Shown here: positions 16,673 through 23,989 of the stretch, one piece after another
How positions within the stretch are numbered: the first letter of the stretch is position 1
How the letters are laid out: each line of letters begins with the position of its first letter
Assembly (NCBI RefSeq): GCF_040801785.1
Contig: NZ_CP161805.1
Span: 1,550,001-1,614,000, forward strand
Source of the DNA: Sulfitobacter sp. LCG007
Lineage (GTDB): Bacteria > Pseudomonadota > Alphaproteobacteria > Rhodobacterales > Rhodobacteraceae
Reading direction: 5' to 3'
Length of the DNA stretch: 64,000 nucleotides
Made by a program: the position numbers and the translations under genes
The notes under the pieces: model-generated
Told to the model about the DNA's origin: nothing
The model's database searches: none
The model's input: the letters and a program-made list of their open reading frames with translations, nothing else

Positions 16673-17265
16673 CCACCAGGGTCGCGATCTTCATCTCCGG
16701 CGGCGGCTCGAACATGCTGAAGCTGGTCGAGAGCATGACCGGCGATCATCCGGCACGTCCCTGTCTGGTGCTGTCGAACGACGCTTCCGCGGGCGGGCTT
16801 GCCCGTGCCGACGCGATGGGGATTCCCACCGAGGTCGTTTCGCACCAGCCGTTCTCCGGGGATCGCGCGGCCTTCGAGGCGGAATTGTCGCGGGCGATGG
16901 CCCCGCATGCGCCGGACCTGATCTGCCTCGCCGGCTTCATGCGCAAGCTGACGGCCGGTTTTGTCGAGCCATGGGCGGGGAGAATGCTCAATATCCATCC
17001 CTCCCTGCTGCCGAAATACCGTGGCCTCAACACACATGCGCGCGCGCTCGAGGCGGGCGATGAGGCGCATGGATGCACGGTCCATCAGGTCACCGCGGCA
17101 CTGGACGACGGGCCGGTCCTTGGGCAGGCCAGGGTGCCGGTGCTGGACGGCGACACGCCCGAACTTCTGGCCGCGCGCGTGCTCATGATGGAGCACCGGC
17201 TATACCCCGCGGTGCTCAGGCGCTTCGTTTCCGGAGAAGCGTTGCCCGTGTTTCTGGAGGATTGA
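16669..17265 (+). CDS. purN: Phosphoribosylglycinamide formyltransferase
   Basis: PurN transfers formyl from 10-formyl-THF to GAR, the third step of purine synthesis. The 198-residue protein starts at GTG 16669, overlapping the purM stop by 4 bases. Diagnostic features are [12 protein letters not shown] at the N-terminus, the catalytic region [16 protein letters not shown] with the conserved Asn and His, and [17 protein letters not shown] with the conserved Asp. Length and motifs are normal. Confidence 0.97.
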   Translation: MTTRVAIFISGGGSNMLKLVESMTGDHPARPCLVLSNDASAGGLARADAMGIPTEVVSHQPFSGDRAAFEAELSRAMAPHAPDLICLAGFMRKLTAGFVEPWAGRMLNIHPSLLPKYRGLNTHARALEAGDEAHGCTVHQVTAALDDGPVLGQARVPVLDGDTPELLAARVLMMEHRLYPAVLRRFVSGEALPVFLED

Positions 17266-17345
17266 GCTTCACTTCTGGTCAATCAGGAAATGCTCGTGTA
17301 GCACGGTATGGACCGGGCGATCCGGACCGAAGACAGTGGTTTTGA

Positions 17346-18503
17346 ATGAAGACAATAACCTCGACCGAAGAATTGGCCGAATTCTGCCGCGCGGCGGCGC
17401 GACATGACTACGTTACCGTGGACACTGAATTTCTCCGCGAACGTACCTACTACTCGAAATTGTGCCTGATCCAGTTGGCCATGCCGGGCGTGGACGACGA
17501 CACGGCGGTTCTTGTGGATCCGCTTGCTGCGGAGCTGTCGCTGGAACCGCTCTACACGCTTTTCCGCGATACCTCCGTGACCAAGGTCTTCCACGCGGCG
17601 CGGCAGGATCTTGAGATTTTCTTCGTCGATGCCGGCATCTTCCCCGAACCGCTCTTCGACACGCAGGTCGCGGCGATGGTCTGCGGCTTCGGCGAGCAGG
17701 TCGGCTACGAAACGCTCGTGCGCCGCATCGCCAAGGAGTCGCTGGACAAGACATCGCGCTTCACCGACTGGTCGCGCCGGCCGCTGACGGAGGCGCAGAA
17801 GACCTACGCGCTGGCCGATGTCACGCATCTGCGCGTGATCTACGAGTACCTCTCGGCCAAGCTCGAGGAATCCGGCCGCAGCCGTTGGGTACAGGAGGAA
17901 CTGAAAGTCCTAACCAGTCCCGCGACATATGTGACGGAACCCCGCGAGGCATGGCAGCGGATCAAGACACGCACGAATTCGCCCAAGTTCCTTGCCATCG
18001 TCCGCGAACTTGCCGCCTTCCGCGAAGAGTTCGCACAGGCGCGCAACATTCCGCGCAGCCGGGTCTTCAAGGATGATGCCCTGGTCGAGCTTGCCTCCAA
18101 CAAGCCGAAGTCCCTGGACGAGCTGGGGCGGTCGCGGCTGCTGCTGCGCGATGCCCGGCGCGGCGATATCGCCGAGGGCATCCTGAAGGCGATCAAGGCC
18201 GGGGTGGAGTGCCCGCCGAAGGACATGCCGGCGGTGGACCGGTCGTACGACAAGCTGCAAGTCAACCCGGCCCTCGCGGATCTCCTGCGGGTCCTGCTCA
18301 AGGCGAAGACCGAAAGTTCGGGAGTCGCGGCGAAGCTCATCGCGACGGCGTCGGATCTCGACCTGATCGCGGCTGGCCTGCGCGACATTCCCGCGCTCAG
18401 TGGCTGGCGCCGCGAGGTCTTCGGCGAGGATGCGCTTCGACTTTGCGCGGGGCGCATCGCACTGGGTGCTTCCGGGACCGACGTCAGGATCGTCGAACTC
18501 TGA
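17346..18503 (+). CDS. rnd: Ribonuclease D
   Basis: RNase D is a 3'-5' exoribonuclease that trims tRNA precursors and other small RNAs. The 385-residue protein has the DEDDy set: D26 and E28 in VDTEFLRE, Asp in FHAARQDLEIFF, and Tyr/Asp in YALADVTHL. The C-terminal HRDC region starts near residue 210 (FLAIVRELAAFREEFAQ). It follows purN by 80 bp and is convergent with the lipoprotein gene at 18513. Confidence 0.96.
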   Translation: MKTITSTEELAEFCRAAARHDYVTVDTEFLRERTYYSKLCLIQLAMPGVDDDTAVLVDPLAAELSLEPLYTLFRDTSVTKVFHAARQDLEIFFVDAGIFPEPLFDTQVAAMVCGFGEQVGYETLVRRIAKESLDKTSRFTDWSRRPLTEAQKTYALADVTHLRVIYEYLSAKLEESGRSRWVQEELKVLTSPATYVTEPREAWQRIKTRTNSPKFLAIVRELAAFREEFAQARNIPRSRVFKDDALVELASNKPKSLDELGRSRLLLRDARRGDIAEGILKAIKAGVECPPKDMPAVDRSYDKLQVNPALADLLRVLLKAKTESSGVAAKLIATASDLDLIAAGLRDIPALSGWRREVFGEDALRLCAGRIALGASGTDVRIVEL

Positions 18504-18512
18504 GCGCGCCGG

Positions 18513-19025
18513 TCAGCGGCTCGAGACGCGGGCGTTCTGGATCCCTTCGACCCGTATCGTCCTTACTCCGCTCAGCATCTGGTTCGTCACCTTGCGCGCC
18601 GCGGTGACCTCGCGCGAGGCGACGGTTCCTTGGGTGCGCACCTCGGGATCGCGCACGCCTTCGAGGCGATAGACCAGCACCCCGTTGACCGGTCCCTCGT
18701 CTTCGGTCACCGGAGTCAGCCGCACGTCGTACACGCCCTGGAGAAGCGTGATTCCAGTCGCGCGCACGATCGCGCCGCCCGGAACCTGATCGACCTTCAG
18801 ATCCGAGATCGCCTCGACTGGCGTACCGGCATAGACCTCGACCTCGTCGCGTCTTCCGCCGCCCAGCAGGCCGGTGCTTGTGGGGATCAGGGGATTGACC
18901 TCCGCGGGCGCCTGCACGGTCCTGACGGATTTCGACCGCCCGAACCAGTTGGCCGGGTTGAGCTTGGTGCTGCAGGCCGAAACCAGCGTTGCCGATACGA
19001 GAAGGACGGTAAGGGTGGTGCGCAT
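18513..19025 (-). CDS. Conserved lipoprotein
   Basis: This 170-residue protein begins with a lipoprotein signal peptide; the lipobox LVSAC puts the lipidated cysteine at residue 18. The mature part is small and beta-rich (VEVYAGTPVEAISDLKVDQVPGG), without metal or catalytic motifs. I recognise it only as a conserved hypothetical lipoprotein of this family of bacteria. It is convergent with rnd, 9 bp away, and divergent from sufE. Confidence 0.8.
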   Translation of the reverse strand: MRTTLTVLLVSATLVSACSTKLNPANWFGRSKSVRTVQAPAEVNPLIPTSTGLLGGGRRDEVEVYAGTPVEAISDLKVDQVPGGAIVRATGITLLQGVYDVRLTPVTEDEGPVNGVLVYRLEGVRDPEVRTQGTVASREVTAARKVTNQMLSGVRTIRVEGIQNARVSSR

Positions 19026-19150
19026 GGGGCCTGCCGAGATACTGCTCCTGCCGAGACCTAACCCATCGTCGGTGCCTTGAAAAGCGCCAAGGGTCTGGAC
19101 CTTCGGGGCAGGGGGGCCTACCTCTGGCGCTCAACCGCCCGGGAGACAAC

Positions 19151-19561
19151 ATGGCAAGCCCCGCATTCGAAGAGCTGGTCGAGGATTTCGAGTTCCTGGA
19201 GGACTGGGAAGAGCGCTACCGCCTCGTCATCGAGGAGGGGAAGGCCATGGAAGGGCTGCCCGACGCGCTGAAGGTGCCCGCCACCAAGGTGGACGGCTGC
19301 GCGAGCCAGGTCTGGCTGCATGCGCGCACGGAAGGCGGGGTTCTGGAATTCGACGGCGAAAGCGATGCGATGATCGTGAACGGGCTGATTGCCGTGCTGC
19401 GCAAGCTCTACAACGGTCTGCCTCTGCAACAGGCGCTCGAGGTCGATGCACGGGCCGAGCTTGCAAGGCTCGGCCTCAACGATCACCTGTCGGCGCAGCG
19501 CTCGAACGGTCTGCGCGCCATGATCGAAAGGCTGCGCAGCGTCGTGGCCGAGGCCGCCTGA
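19151..19561 (+). CDS. sufE: SufE family Fe-S cluster sulfur acceptor
   Basis: SufE accepts persulfide sulfur from a cysteine desulfurase (SufS) and passes it on for Fe-S cluster assembly. The 136-residue protein has the family layout: an N-terminal helix (EELVEDFEFLEDWEERY) and the acceptor C50 in KVDGCASQVWL. It is not beside other suf genes here, so it could be a free-standing SufE/CsdE-type copy. Start at ATG 19151. Confidence 0.93.
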   Translation: MASPAFEELVEDFEFLEDWEERYRLVIEEGKAMEGLPDALKVPATKVDGCASQVWLHARTEGGVLEFDGESDAMIVNGLIAVLRKLYNGLPLQQALEVDARAELARLGLNDHLSAQRSNGLRAMIERLRSVVAEAA

Positions 19562-19602
19562 GCGGAGCCGGCCGCAGGTCTGCCGAAACATGCGCGCCGC
19601 CG

Positions 19603-20265
19603 TCAGAGCCTGCCGAGCGCGGTGGCAAGGTCGCCATAGCCGGTGAAGCGTCGCTCGAACGCCAGACCGAGCCGGTCGGCGCAGGTACGGGCTTTCTCGG
19701 TCAGGGCGGGGTCGTCGGTCTGCGCCTGGTAGACGAGCTTGTCATAACTGGCGAAGTACATCTCGCGAAGTTCCGGATGGCGATCGAGACCCATGGGGCG
19801 CATCACGAAGGCATCGAACTGCCGAACCAGGAAGTCGGTCAGATAAAAGGTGCCCATTTCCGAGTCCGAATGCTCGGCGAAGCGTTCGTTTCCTTCGAAG
19901 AAACTGTAGCAATGCGGCCCCGCGATCATCTCGACGCCCATCTCCCGGCAGGCCGCCTCGAGCAGCCCGCCGGTGCCGCAATCCGCATAGGCCACGAATA
20001 TCGTGTCGTAGCTGTCGCGATAGGTCGCGACGGTCTCGCGCACGGCCTCGGTGATCTTGTCGGGGTGAAGATGCAGTTTTGCGGGCAGGCAGGTCAGGTC
20101 GAGATGGGTCCACCCATTGGCTGCGCAGAGATCCAGGATCTCGCGCGCAAGCGCGCCGCAGGCCACAAGCAGGATCCGGCCCCGACGTTGCGGCGCCAGT
20201 CCGGTCTCTGTCAGTGTCGCGGCATCGGGTGCGATGTCAGTCTTGCCTGTCACATTTCTGACCAT
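19603..20265 (-). CDS. DUF1638 family protein
   Basis: This 220-residue protein matches my memory of DUF1638: LLVACGALAREILDL, then LTCLPAKLHLHPDKI, YADCGTGGLLEAAC and AGPHCYSFFEG. Several Cys and His residues (CGAL, CLPA, HLHP, DCGTGG, HCY) could bind metal. The family is found next to corrinoid methyltransferase proteins; a corrinoid protein gene lies 0.6 kb away at 20887. A role in corrinoid-dependent methyl transfer is therefore likely, but its biochemistry is not known to me. Confidence 0.85.
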   Translation of the reverse strand: MVRNVTGKTDIAPDAATLTETGLAPQRRGRILLVACGALAREILDLCAANGWTHLDLTCLPAKLHLHPDKITEAVRETVATYRDSYDTIFVAYADCGTGGLLEAACREMGVEMIAGPHCYSFFEGNERFAEHSDSEMGTFYLTDFLVRQFDAFVMRPMGLDRHPELREMYFASYDKLVYQAQTDDPALTEKARTCADRLGLAFERRFTGYGDLATALGRL

Positions 20266-20363
20266 TGCGTGTCCCGTCGCAGCAATTGTTGCGCGGTCCG
20301 GAGAGAGGGTTCAGATATTCCGGTGTCCGGGGCCGCGACCCCATCGTTCAGGAACTTCACCAT

Positions 20364-20864
20364 ATGGCCAGATCATACGCAACCTCCGCCGGAAACCGGC
20401 TTCCTGCGCTGAATTCCGCCACCCTTGGTCTCATGTTCGTTTCCGGTTTCTTTGCGACCATGGCCTTCGACTTCTGGGGGCAGATCGTCAGCCCCGGACT
20501 TGGCTGGGCCAACCTCTCGCCGCACGGTCTCGCGAAGAGCCTGCTGGGATCTTTCGGACTGCCGAACGGGGACTTCGCGGGCTACTTCATGCATTTCTAC
20601 CTTGTCGGCCTGATCGGATATCCTGTGGGCTGGCTCTTCATCTTCCGGCCCTGCTGGGACGCGGTCGTCGGCCAGAGGGGCTGGCTGTTGCCAGCGGCGA
20701 TCTACGGCTTCGGGCTATGGCTTTTCGCCATCGGCGGCATCACCGCGATCGCCGGACTGCCGCTTTTCCTCGGCTTTACCGGGATCGCATGGGTCGCACT
20801 TGTCGGACATGTGCTTTACGGCATCGTGCTGGTCGCCGTGATGCGCCTGATGCGGCGCGCCTGA
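20364..20864 (+). CDS. Small integral membrane protein
   Basis: The 166-residue protein has about four hydrophobic helices: LGLMFVSGFFATMAFDFW, FYLVGLIGYPVGWLFIF, LLPAAIYGFGLWLFAIGGIT and WVALVGHVLYGIVLVAV. No transporter or enzyme motif is recognised. I chose ATG 20364 (AGGA about 8 nt upstream) rather than the farther ATG at 20265, which would overlap the divergent DUF1638 start. It is convergent with the corrinoid protein gene. Confidence 0.75.
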   Translation: MARSYATSAGNRLPALNSATLGLMFVSGFFATMAFDFWGQIVSPGLGWANLSPHGLAKSLLGSFGLPNGDFAGYFMHFYLVGLIGYPVGWLFIFRPCWDAVVGQRGWLLPAAIYGFGLWLFAIGGITAIAGLPLFLGFTGIAWVALVGHVLYGIVLVAVMRLMRRA

Positions 20865-20886
20865 GCCGGGCCGGGCAGGGTCCCGG

Positions 20887-21585
20887 TCAGGCCGTTCGGC
20901 GGTTGTGCATGCGGCCGACGAACTCCTTGGCGGTCTCGACCGCCACGGCGGCATCGCGGCAATACGCGTCGGCGCCGATGGCCTTGCCGAATTCCTCGTT
21001 CAGCGGCGCCCCGCCCACAAGCACGATGTAGTCGTCGCGGATGCCCTGTTCGACCATGGTGTCGATGACCACCTTCATGTAGGGCATCGTCGTCGTCAGC
21101 AGGGCAGACATTCCGAGGATCTCGGGCTTTTCGCGTTCGAGCGCCTCAAGGTACTTTTCGACCGCGTTGTTGATGCCCAGGTCCACGACCTCGAAGCCCG
21201 CGCCCTCCATCATCATCGCGACGAGGTTCTTTCCGATGTCGTGAATGTCGCCCTTGACGGTTCCGATCACCATCTTGCCCACACGCGGCGCGCCCGTTTC
21301 GGCAAGCAGCGGCTTGAGGATCGCCATGCCCCCCTTCATCGCGTTCGCTGCAAGCAGCACCTCGGGGACGAAGAGGATCCCGTCGCGGAAGTCCGCACCG
21401 ACGATCGTCATCCCCCCCACGAGCGCCTTGGTCAGGATGTCGTATGGCTCCCAGCCGCGTTCGAGCAGGATGTTGACCGCCTCTTCGATCTCTTCCTTGA
21501 GCCCGTCGTAGAGATCGTCGAACATCTGCTGGACAAGTTCGTCGTCGTCCAGTTCCGAGAGGATGATATCGTCATCGTCCGACAT
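20887..21585 (-). CDS. Corrinoid (B12-binding) methyltransferase protein
   Basis: This 232-residue protein has an N-terminal four-helix cap (residues ~10-95) and a C-terminal Rossmann-like cobalamin domain. The DxHxxG motif (D113, H115, G118 in KGDIHDIGKN) supplies the lower cobalt ligand, and GMSALLTTTM and LVGGAPL match the other binding loops. Such proteins carry methyl-cobalamin between two methyltransferases. With the homocysteine methyltransferase at 22935-23957 it probably forms the cobalamin module of a split methionine synthase. The N-terminus is strikingly acidic. Confidence 0.93.
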   Translation of the reverse strand: MSDDDDIILSELDDDELVQQMFDDLYDGLKEEIEEAVNILLERGWEPYDILTKALVGGMTIVGADFRDGILFVPEVLLAANAMKGGMAILKPLLAETGAPRVGKMVIGTVKGDIHDIGKNLVAMMMEGAGFEVVDLGINNAVEKYLEALEREKPEILGMSALLTTTMPYMKVVIDTMVEQGIRDDYIVLVGGAPLNEEFGKAIGADAYCRDAAVAVETAKEFVGRMHNRRTA

Positions 21586-21761
21586 GGGTCTTCCTTCACT
21601 GCGCCGGGACCGGGATGTCCCCGATTGAATAACTTCTGACAGAACGCCGCGGCTTCACTAGGCGGTTTGCGACACCTCCAACGAGATGCGCGACGCGTCG
21701 ATTCCTTCCTAAGCCGACCGTCTTGTACGGCACAAGCGCCCAAACGCGCCGGATTGTATAT

Positions 21762-21776
21762 GTTCATGATATGTTC
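21762..21776 (+). promoter_or_regulatory. LexA (SOS) box GTTC-N7-GTTC
   Basis: GTTC at 21762-21765 and GTTC at 21773-21776 are separated by exactly 7 bases (ATGATAT), the alphaproteobacterial LexA operator. It ends 12 bp before the ATG of the radical SAM gene, in position to block transcription or initiation. The sequence match is direct; regulation is inferred. Confidence 0.75.
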
Positions 21777-21788
21777 TATCTTGTTCGC

Positions 21789-22868
21789 ATGGACATCGAA
21801 CACAAGCGGCATCGTCTGAAGGGGCGCGGAACGGCCAGCAACGCAGCAGGACGGTTCGAGCCGCATCGGCGGGAGGCGGTCGATGACGGCTGGGAGGGGG
21901 ACGGGGCGCCGCTGCCCGTGCTGCGCACGCAAGTCCGCGAGGAGCGGCCGCGCAGCGTCATCTCCTACAACGCGTCGCCCGATATCTCCTTCGACCGCTC
22001 GCTGAACGCCTATCGCGGTTGCGAGCATGGCTGCGTTTACTGTTTCGCGCGTCCGTCGCACGCCTATCTGGGGCTGTCGCCGGGACTGGATTTCGAGACC
22101 CGCCTCGTCGCGCGGCCCGGCGCGGCCGCCGTGCTGCGCAAGGAGATCGCGGCGCGGTCCTACAAGGTCGCCCCTCTGGCGATGGGAACGAACACGGATC
22201 CCTATCAGCCGATCGAGGCCGGGTACGCGATCACCCGCGCCTGTCTCGAGGTCCTGGCCGAAGCGGGCCATCCGGTTTCCGTCGTTACCAAGGGGACGCT
22301 GATCGAGCGCGATATCGACATCCTGTCGTCCATGGCCGCGCGCGGCCTTGCGCATGTGGGCATCTCCGTCACCACGCTCGACGCGCGTCTGTCGCGTCTG
22401 ATGGAGCCGCGTGCACCGGCGCCGGCGCGGCGGCTGGCGACGATCGGGCGGCTTTCGTCGGCCGGCATCCCGGTGCGGGTCATGGCCGCTCCGATGATCC
22501 CGGCGTTCACCGATCCCGAGCTCGAGGCCATTCTCGCGGCGGGTCGGGCGGCAGGCGCGCAGGCGGCCAGCTGGATCATGCTGCGCCTGCCACTCGAGGT
22601 GTCGCCGCTGGTGCAGGAGTGGCTCGCGGCGCATTTTCCCGACCGTGCCGGACGGATCATGACCCGCCTGCGCGAAATGCACGGGGGGAAGGACTATGAT
22701 GCGCGCTGGGGGCACCGCATGCGCGGAGAGGGTGCCTATGCCGAGATGGTCGGACGGCGCTTCGACATTGCCATCCGTCGCCTAGGTCTCGCGACGCGCA
22801 TGCCGGCGCTGCGCTGCGATCTCTTTGTTCCGCCGCGCGCCGAGGGTGCGCAGCTTTCGCTTTTCTGA
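21789..22868 (+). CDS. PA0069/SplB-like radical SAM protein
   Basis: This 359-residue protein belongs to the PA0069 family of radical SAM enzymes. C78, C82 and C85 (CEHGCVYC) bind the 4Fe-4S cluster. The flanking SYNASPDISFDRSLNAYRGC and ARPSHAYLGLSPGLDFE are typical of the family. The reaction is unknown; relatives of spore photoproduct lyase suggest a nucleic-acid link. A perfect LexA box just upstream supports a DNA-damage role, and from memory the Pseudomonas homologue is in the LexA regulon. I chose ATG 21789; an upstream ATG (21723) would place the LexA box inside the gene. No clear ribosome site is visible. Confidence 0.9.
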   Translation: MDIEHKRHRLKGRGTASNAAGRFEPHRREAVDDGWEGDGAPLPVLRTQVREERPRSVISYNASPDISFDRSLNAYRGCEHGCVYCFARPSHAYLGLSPGLDFETRLVARPGAAAVLRKEIAARSYKVAPLAMGTNTDPYQPIEAGYAITRACLEVLAEAGHPVSVVTKGTLIERDIDILSSMAARGLAHVGISVTTLDARLSRLMEPRAPAPARRLATIGRLSSAGIPVRVMAAPMIPAFTDPELEAILAAGRAAGAQAASWIMLRLPLEVSPLVQEWLAAHFPDRAGRIMTRLREMHGGKDYDARWGHRMRGEGAYAEMVGRRFDIAIRRLGLATRMPALRCDLFVPPRAEGAQLSLF

Positions 22869-22943
22869 TCCGCGCGGCCCTCGGCCCCGGTCTGATCCGC
22901 GCGGCGCTCAGCCGCGGTCGGATCCGCGCGGCGCTCAGCCGCG
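22867..22943. repeat. Three tandem 27-bp repeats across converging gene ends
   Basis: Units begin at 22867, 22894 and 22921 with exact 27-bp period (core GATCCGCGCGGCGCTCAGCC). The first unit shares the stop of the radical SAM gene and the third contains the stop of the methyltransferase gene. The units are GC-rich and partly self-complementary. They may act as a terminator block or be a recent slippage product. Confidence 0.7.
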
Positions 22944-23957
22944 GCGGCGGCGTCCGCCACGGCGCGCGGCGCGCGATTCATCGGCGTCGTCGCCGGTCCC
23001 GTCATTGGCAGAGGAGAACGGCCCGAGACAGTCGACGATCTCCTCCAGCGTCGGGGCGCGATCCATGCTGCGGGTGTCCAGCGCCTCGCGCATGGAGCGC
23101 AGGTGTTCGGGCATCGTGCCACAACAGCCACCGATGATCGATGCGCCGCAGGCACGCGCCATCACCGCGTAATCTGCCATGAGTTCAGGCGTTCCGTCGT
23201 AGTGGATATGGCCCTCGACATATTTCGGGATGCCCGCATTGCCCTTGGCGATGACCGGCTTTTCCGGGCCCTGGGCGGTGAAGCCGAGCACGGTGCGCAG
23301 CAGGTCGGCGGCACCGGTCCCGCAATTCGCGCCGAAGGCGAGGGGAGGGTTGCCGAGCCCGTCGACCAGCTTGACCATGTCGGCGCTGGTGACGCCCATC
23401 ATGGTGCGGCCCGCGGTGTCGAAGCTCATGGTGCCGCACCAGTCCAGCCCGGCGAGCGCAAAGCCCTCGGCAGCGGCGCGGTATTCTTCCGGGGCGCTGA
23501 TGGTCTCGAGCCAGCCGACGTCGGCGCCGCCCGCCTTGAGCCCGTCCGCCGTTTCATGGAACATCTCGACGGCCAGCGCATGGGTCAGGCTGCCGACGGG
23601 TTCCATGATCTCGCCGGTCGGCCCTACCGAGCCTGCGACGATCACCTTGCGGCTCGCCCGGTCGGCGATGTCTCGGGCGATTTCGGCGGCGATCCGCGAC
23701 AGTTCATGGGCGCGTTTCTCGGCATTGTGCAGCTTGAGCCGCGAGGCATTTGCGCCGAACGAGTTGGTGAGGAACAGATCGCTTCCGGCATCGACCGCAC
23801 CCCTGTAGAGCGTGCGGATCTTGTCGGGTTCGTCGGTATTCCAGAACTCGGGCGGCTCGCCGGACATAAGCCCCATGTTGAACAGGTTCGTGCCTGTCGC
23901 GCCATCTGCCAGCAGGGTTCCACGCTCTTCGAGTAGTGCGATCAGGGGATGTGTCAT
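22935..23957 (-). CDS. bmt: Homocysteine S-methyltransferase (split MetH Hcy domain, annotated as betaine type)
   Basis: This 340-residue protein is a homocysteine S-methyltransferase of the BHMT/MetH-Hcy family. Zinc ligands are C212 (GANCGTG) and C278/C279 (GGCCGT), with DGATGTNL at the N-terminus. The C-terminus ends in an Arg/Gly-rich tail formed partly by the 27-bp repeat. It is usually annotated as betaine-homocysteine methyltransferase, but the nearby free-standing corrinoid protein makes a split B12-dependent methionine synthase at least as likely. GGAG precedes the ATG at 23957. Confidence 0.85.
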   Translation of the reverse strand: MTHPLIALLEERGTLLADGATGTNLFNMGLMSGEPPEFWNTDEPDKIRTLYRGAVDAGSDLFLTNSFGANASRLKLHNAEKRAHELSRIAAEIARDIADRASRKVIVAGSVGPTGEIMEPVGSLTHALAVEMFHETADGLKAGGADVGWLETISAPEEYRAAAEGFALAGLDWCGTMSFDTAGRTMMGVTSADMVKLVDGLGNPPLAFGANCGTGAADLLRTVLGFTAQGPEKPVIAKGNAGIPKYVEGHIHYDGTPELMADYAVMARACGASIIGGCCGTMPEHLRSMREALDTRSMDRAPTLEEIVDCLGPFSSANDGTGDDADESRAARRGGRRRRG

Positions 23958-23989
23958 GCCGGTCTCTCCGCAGCTGCCGGGGCTTCCTC

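Noticed and set aside
22867-22943. Possible CRISPR array
   Set aside because: Three directly abutting 27-bp units have no spacers and lie across gene ends; no CRISPR array or cas gene was seen anywhere in the window.
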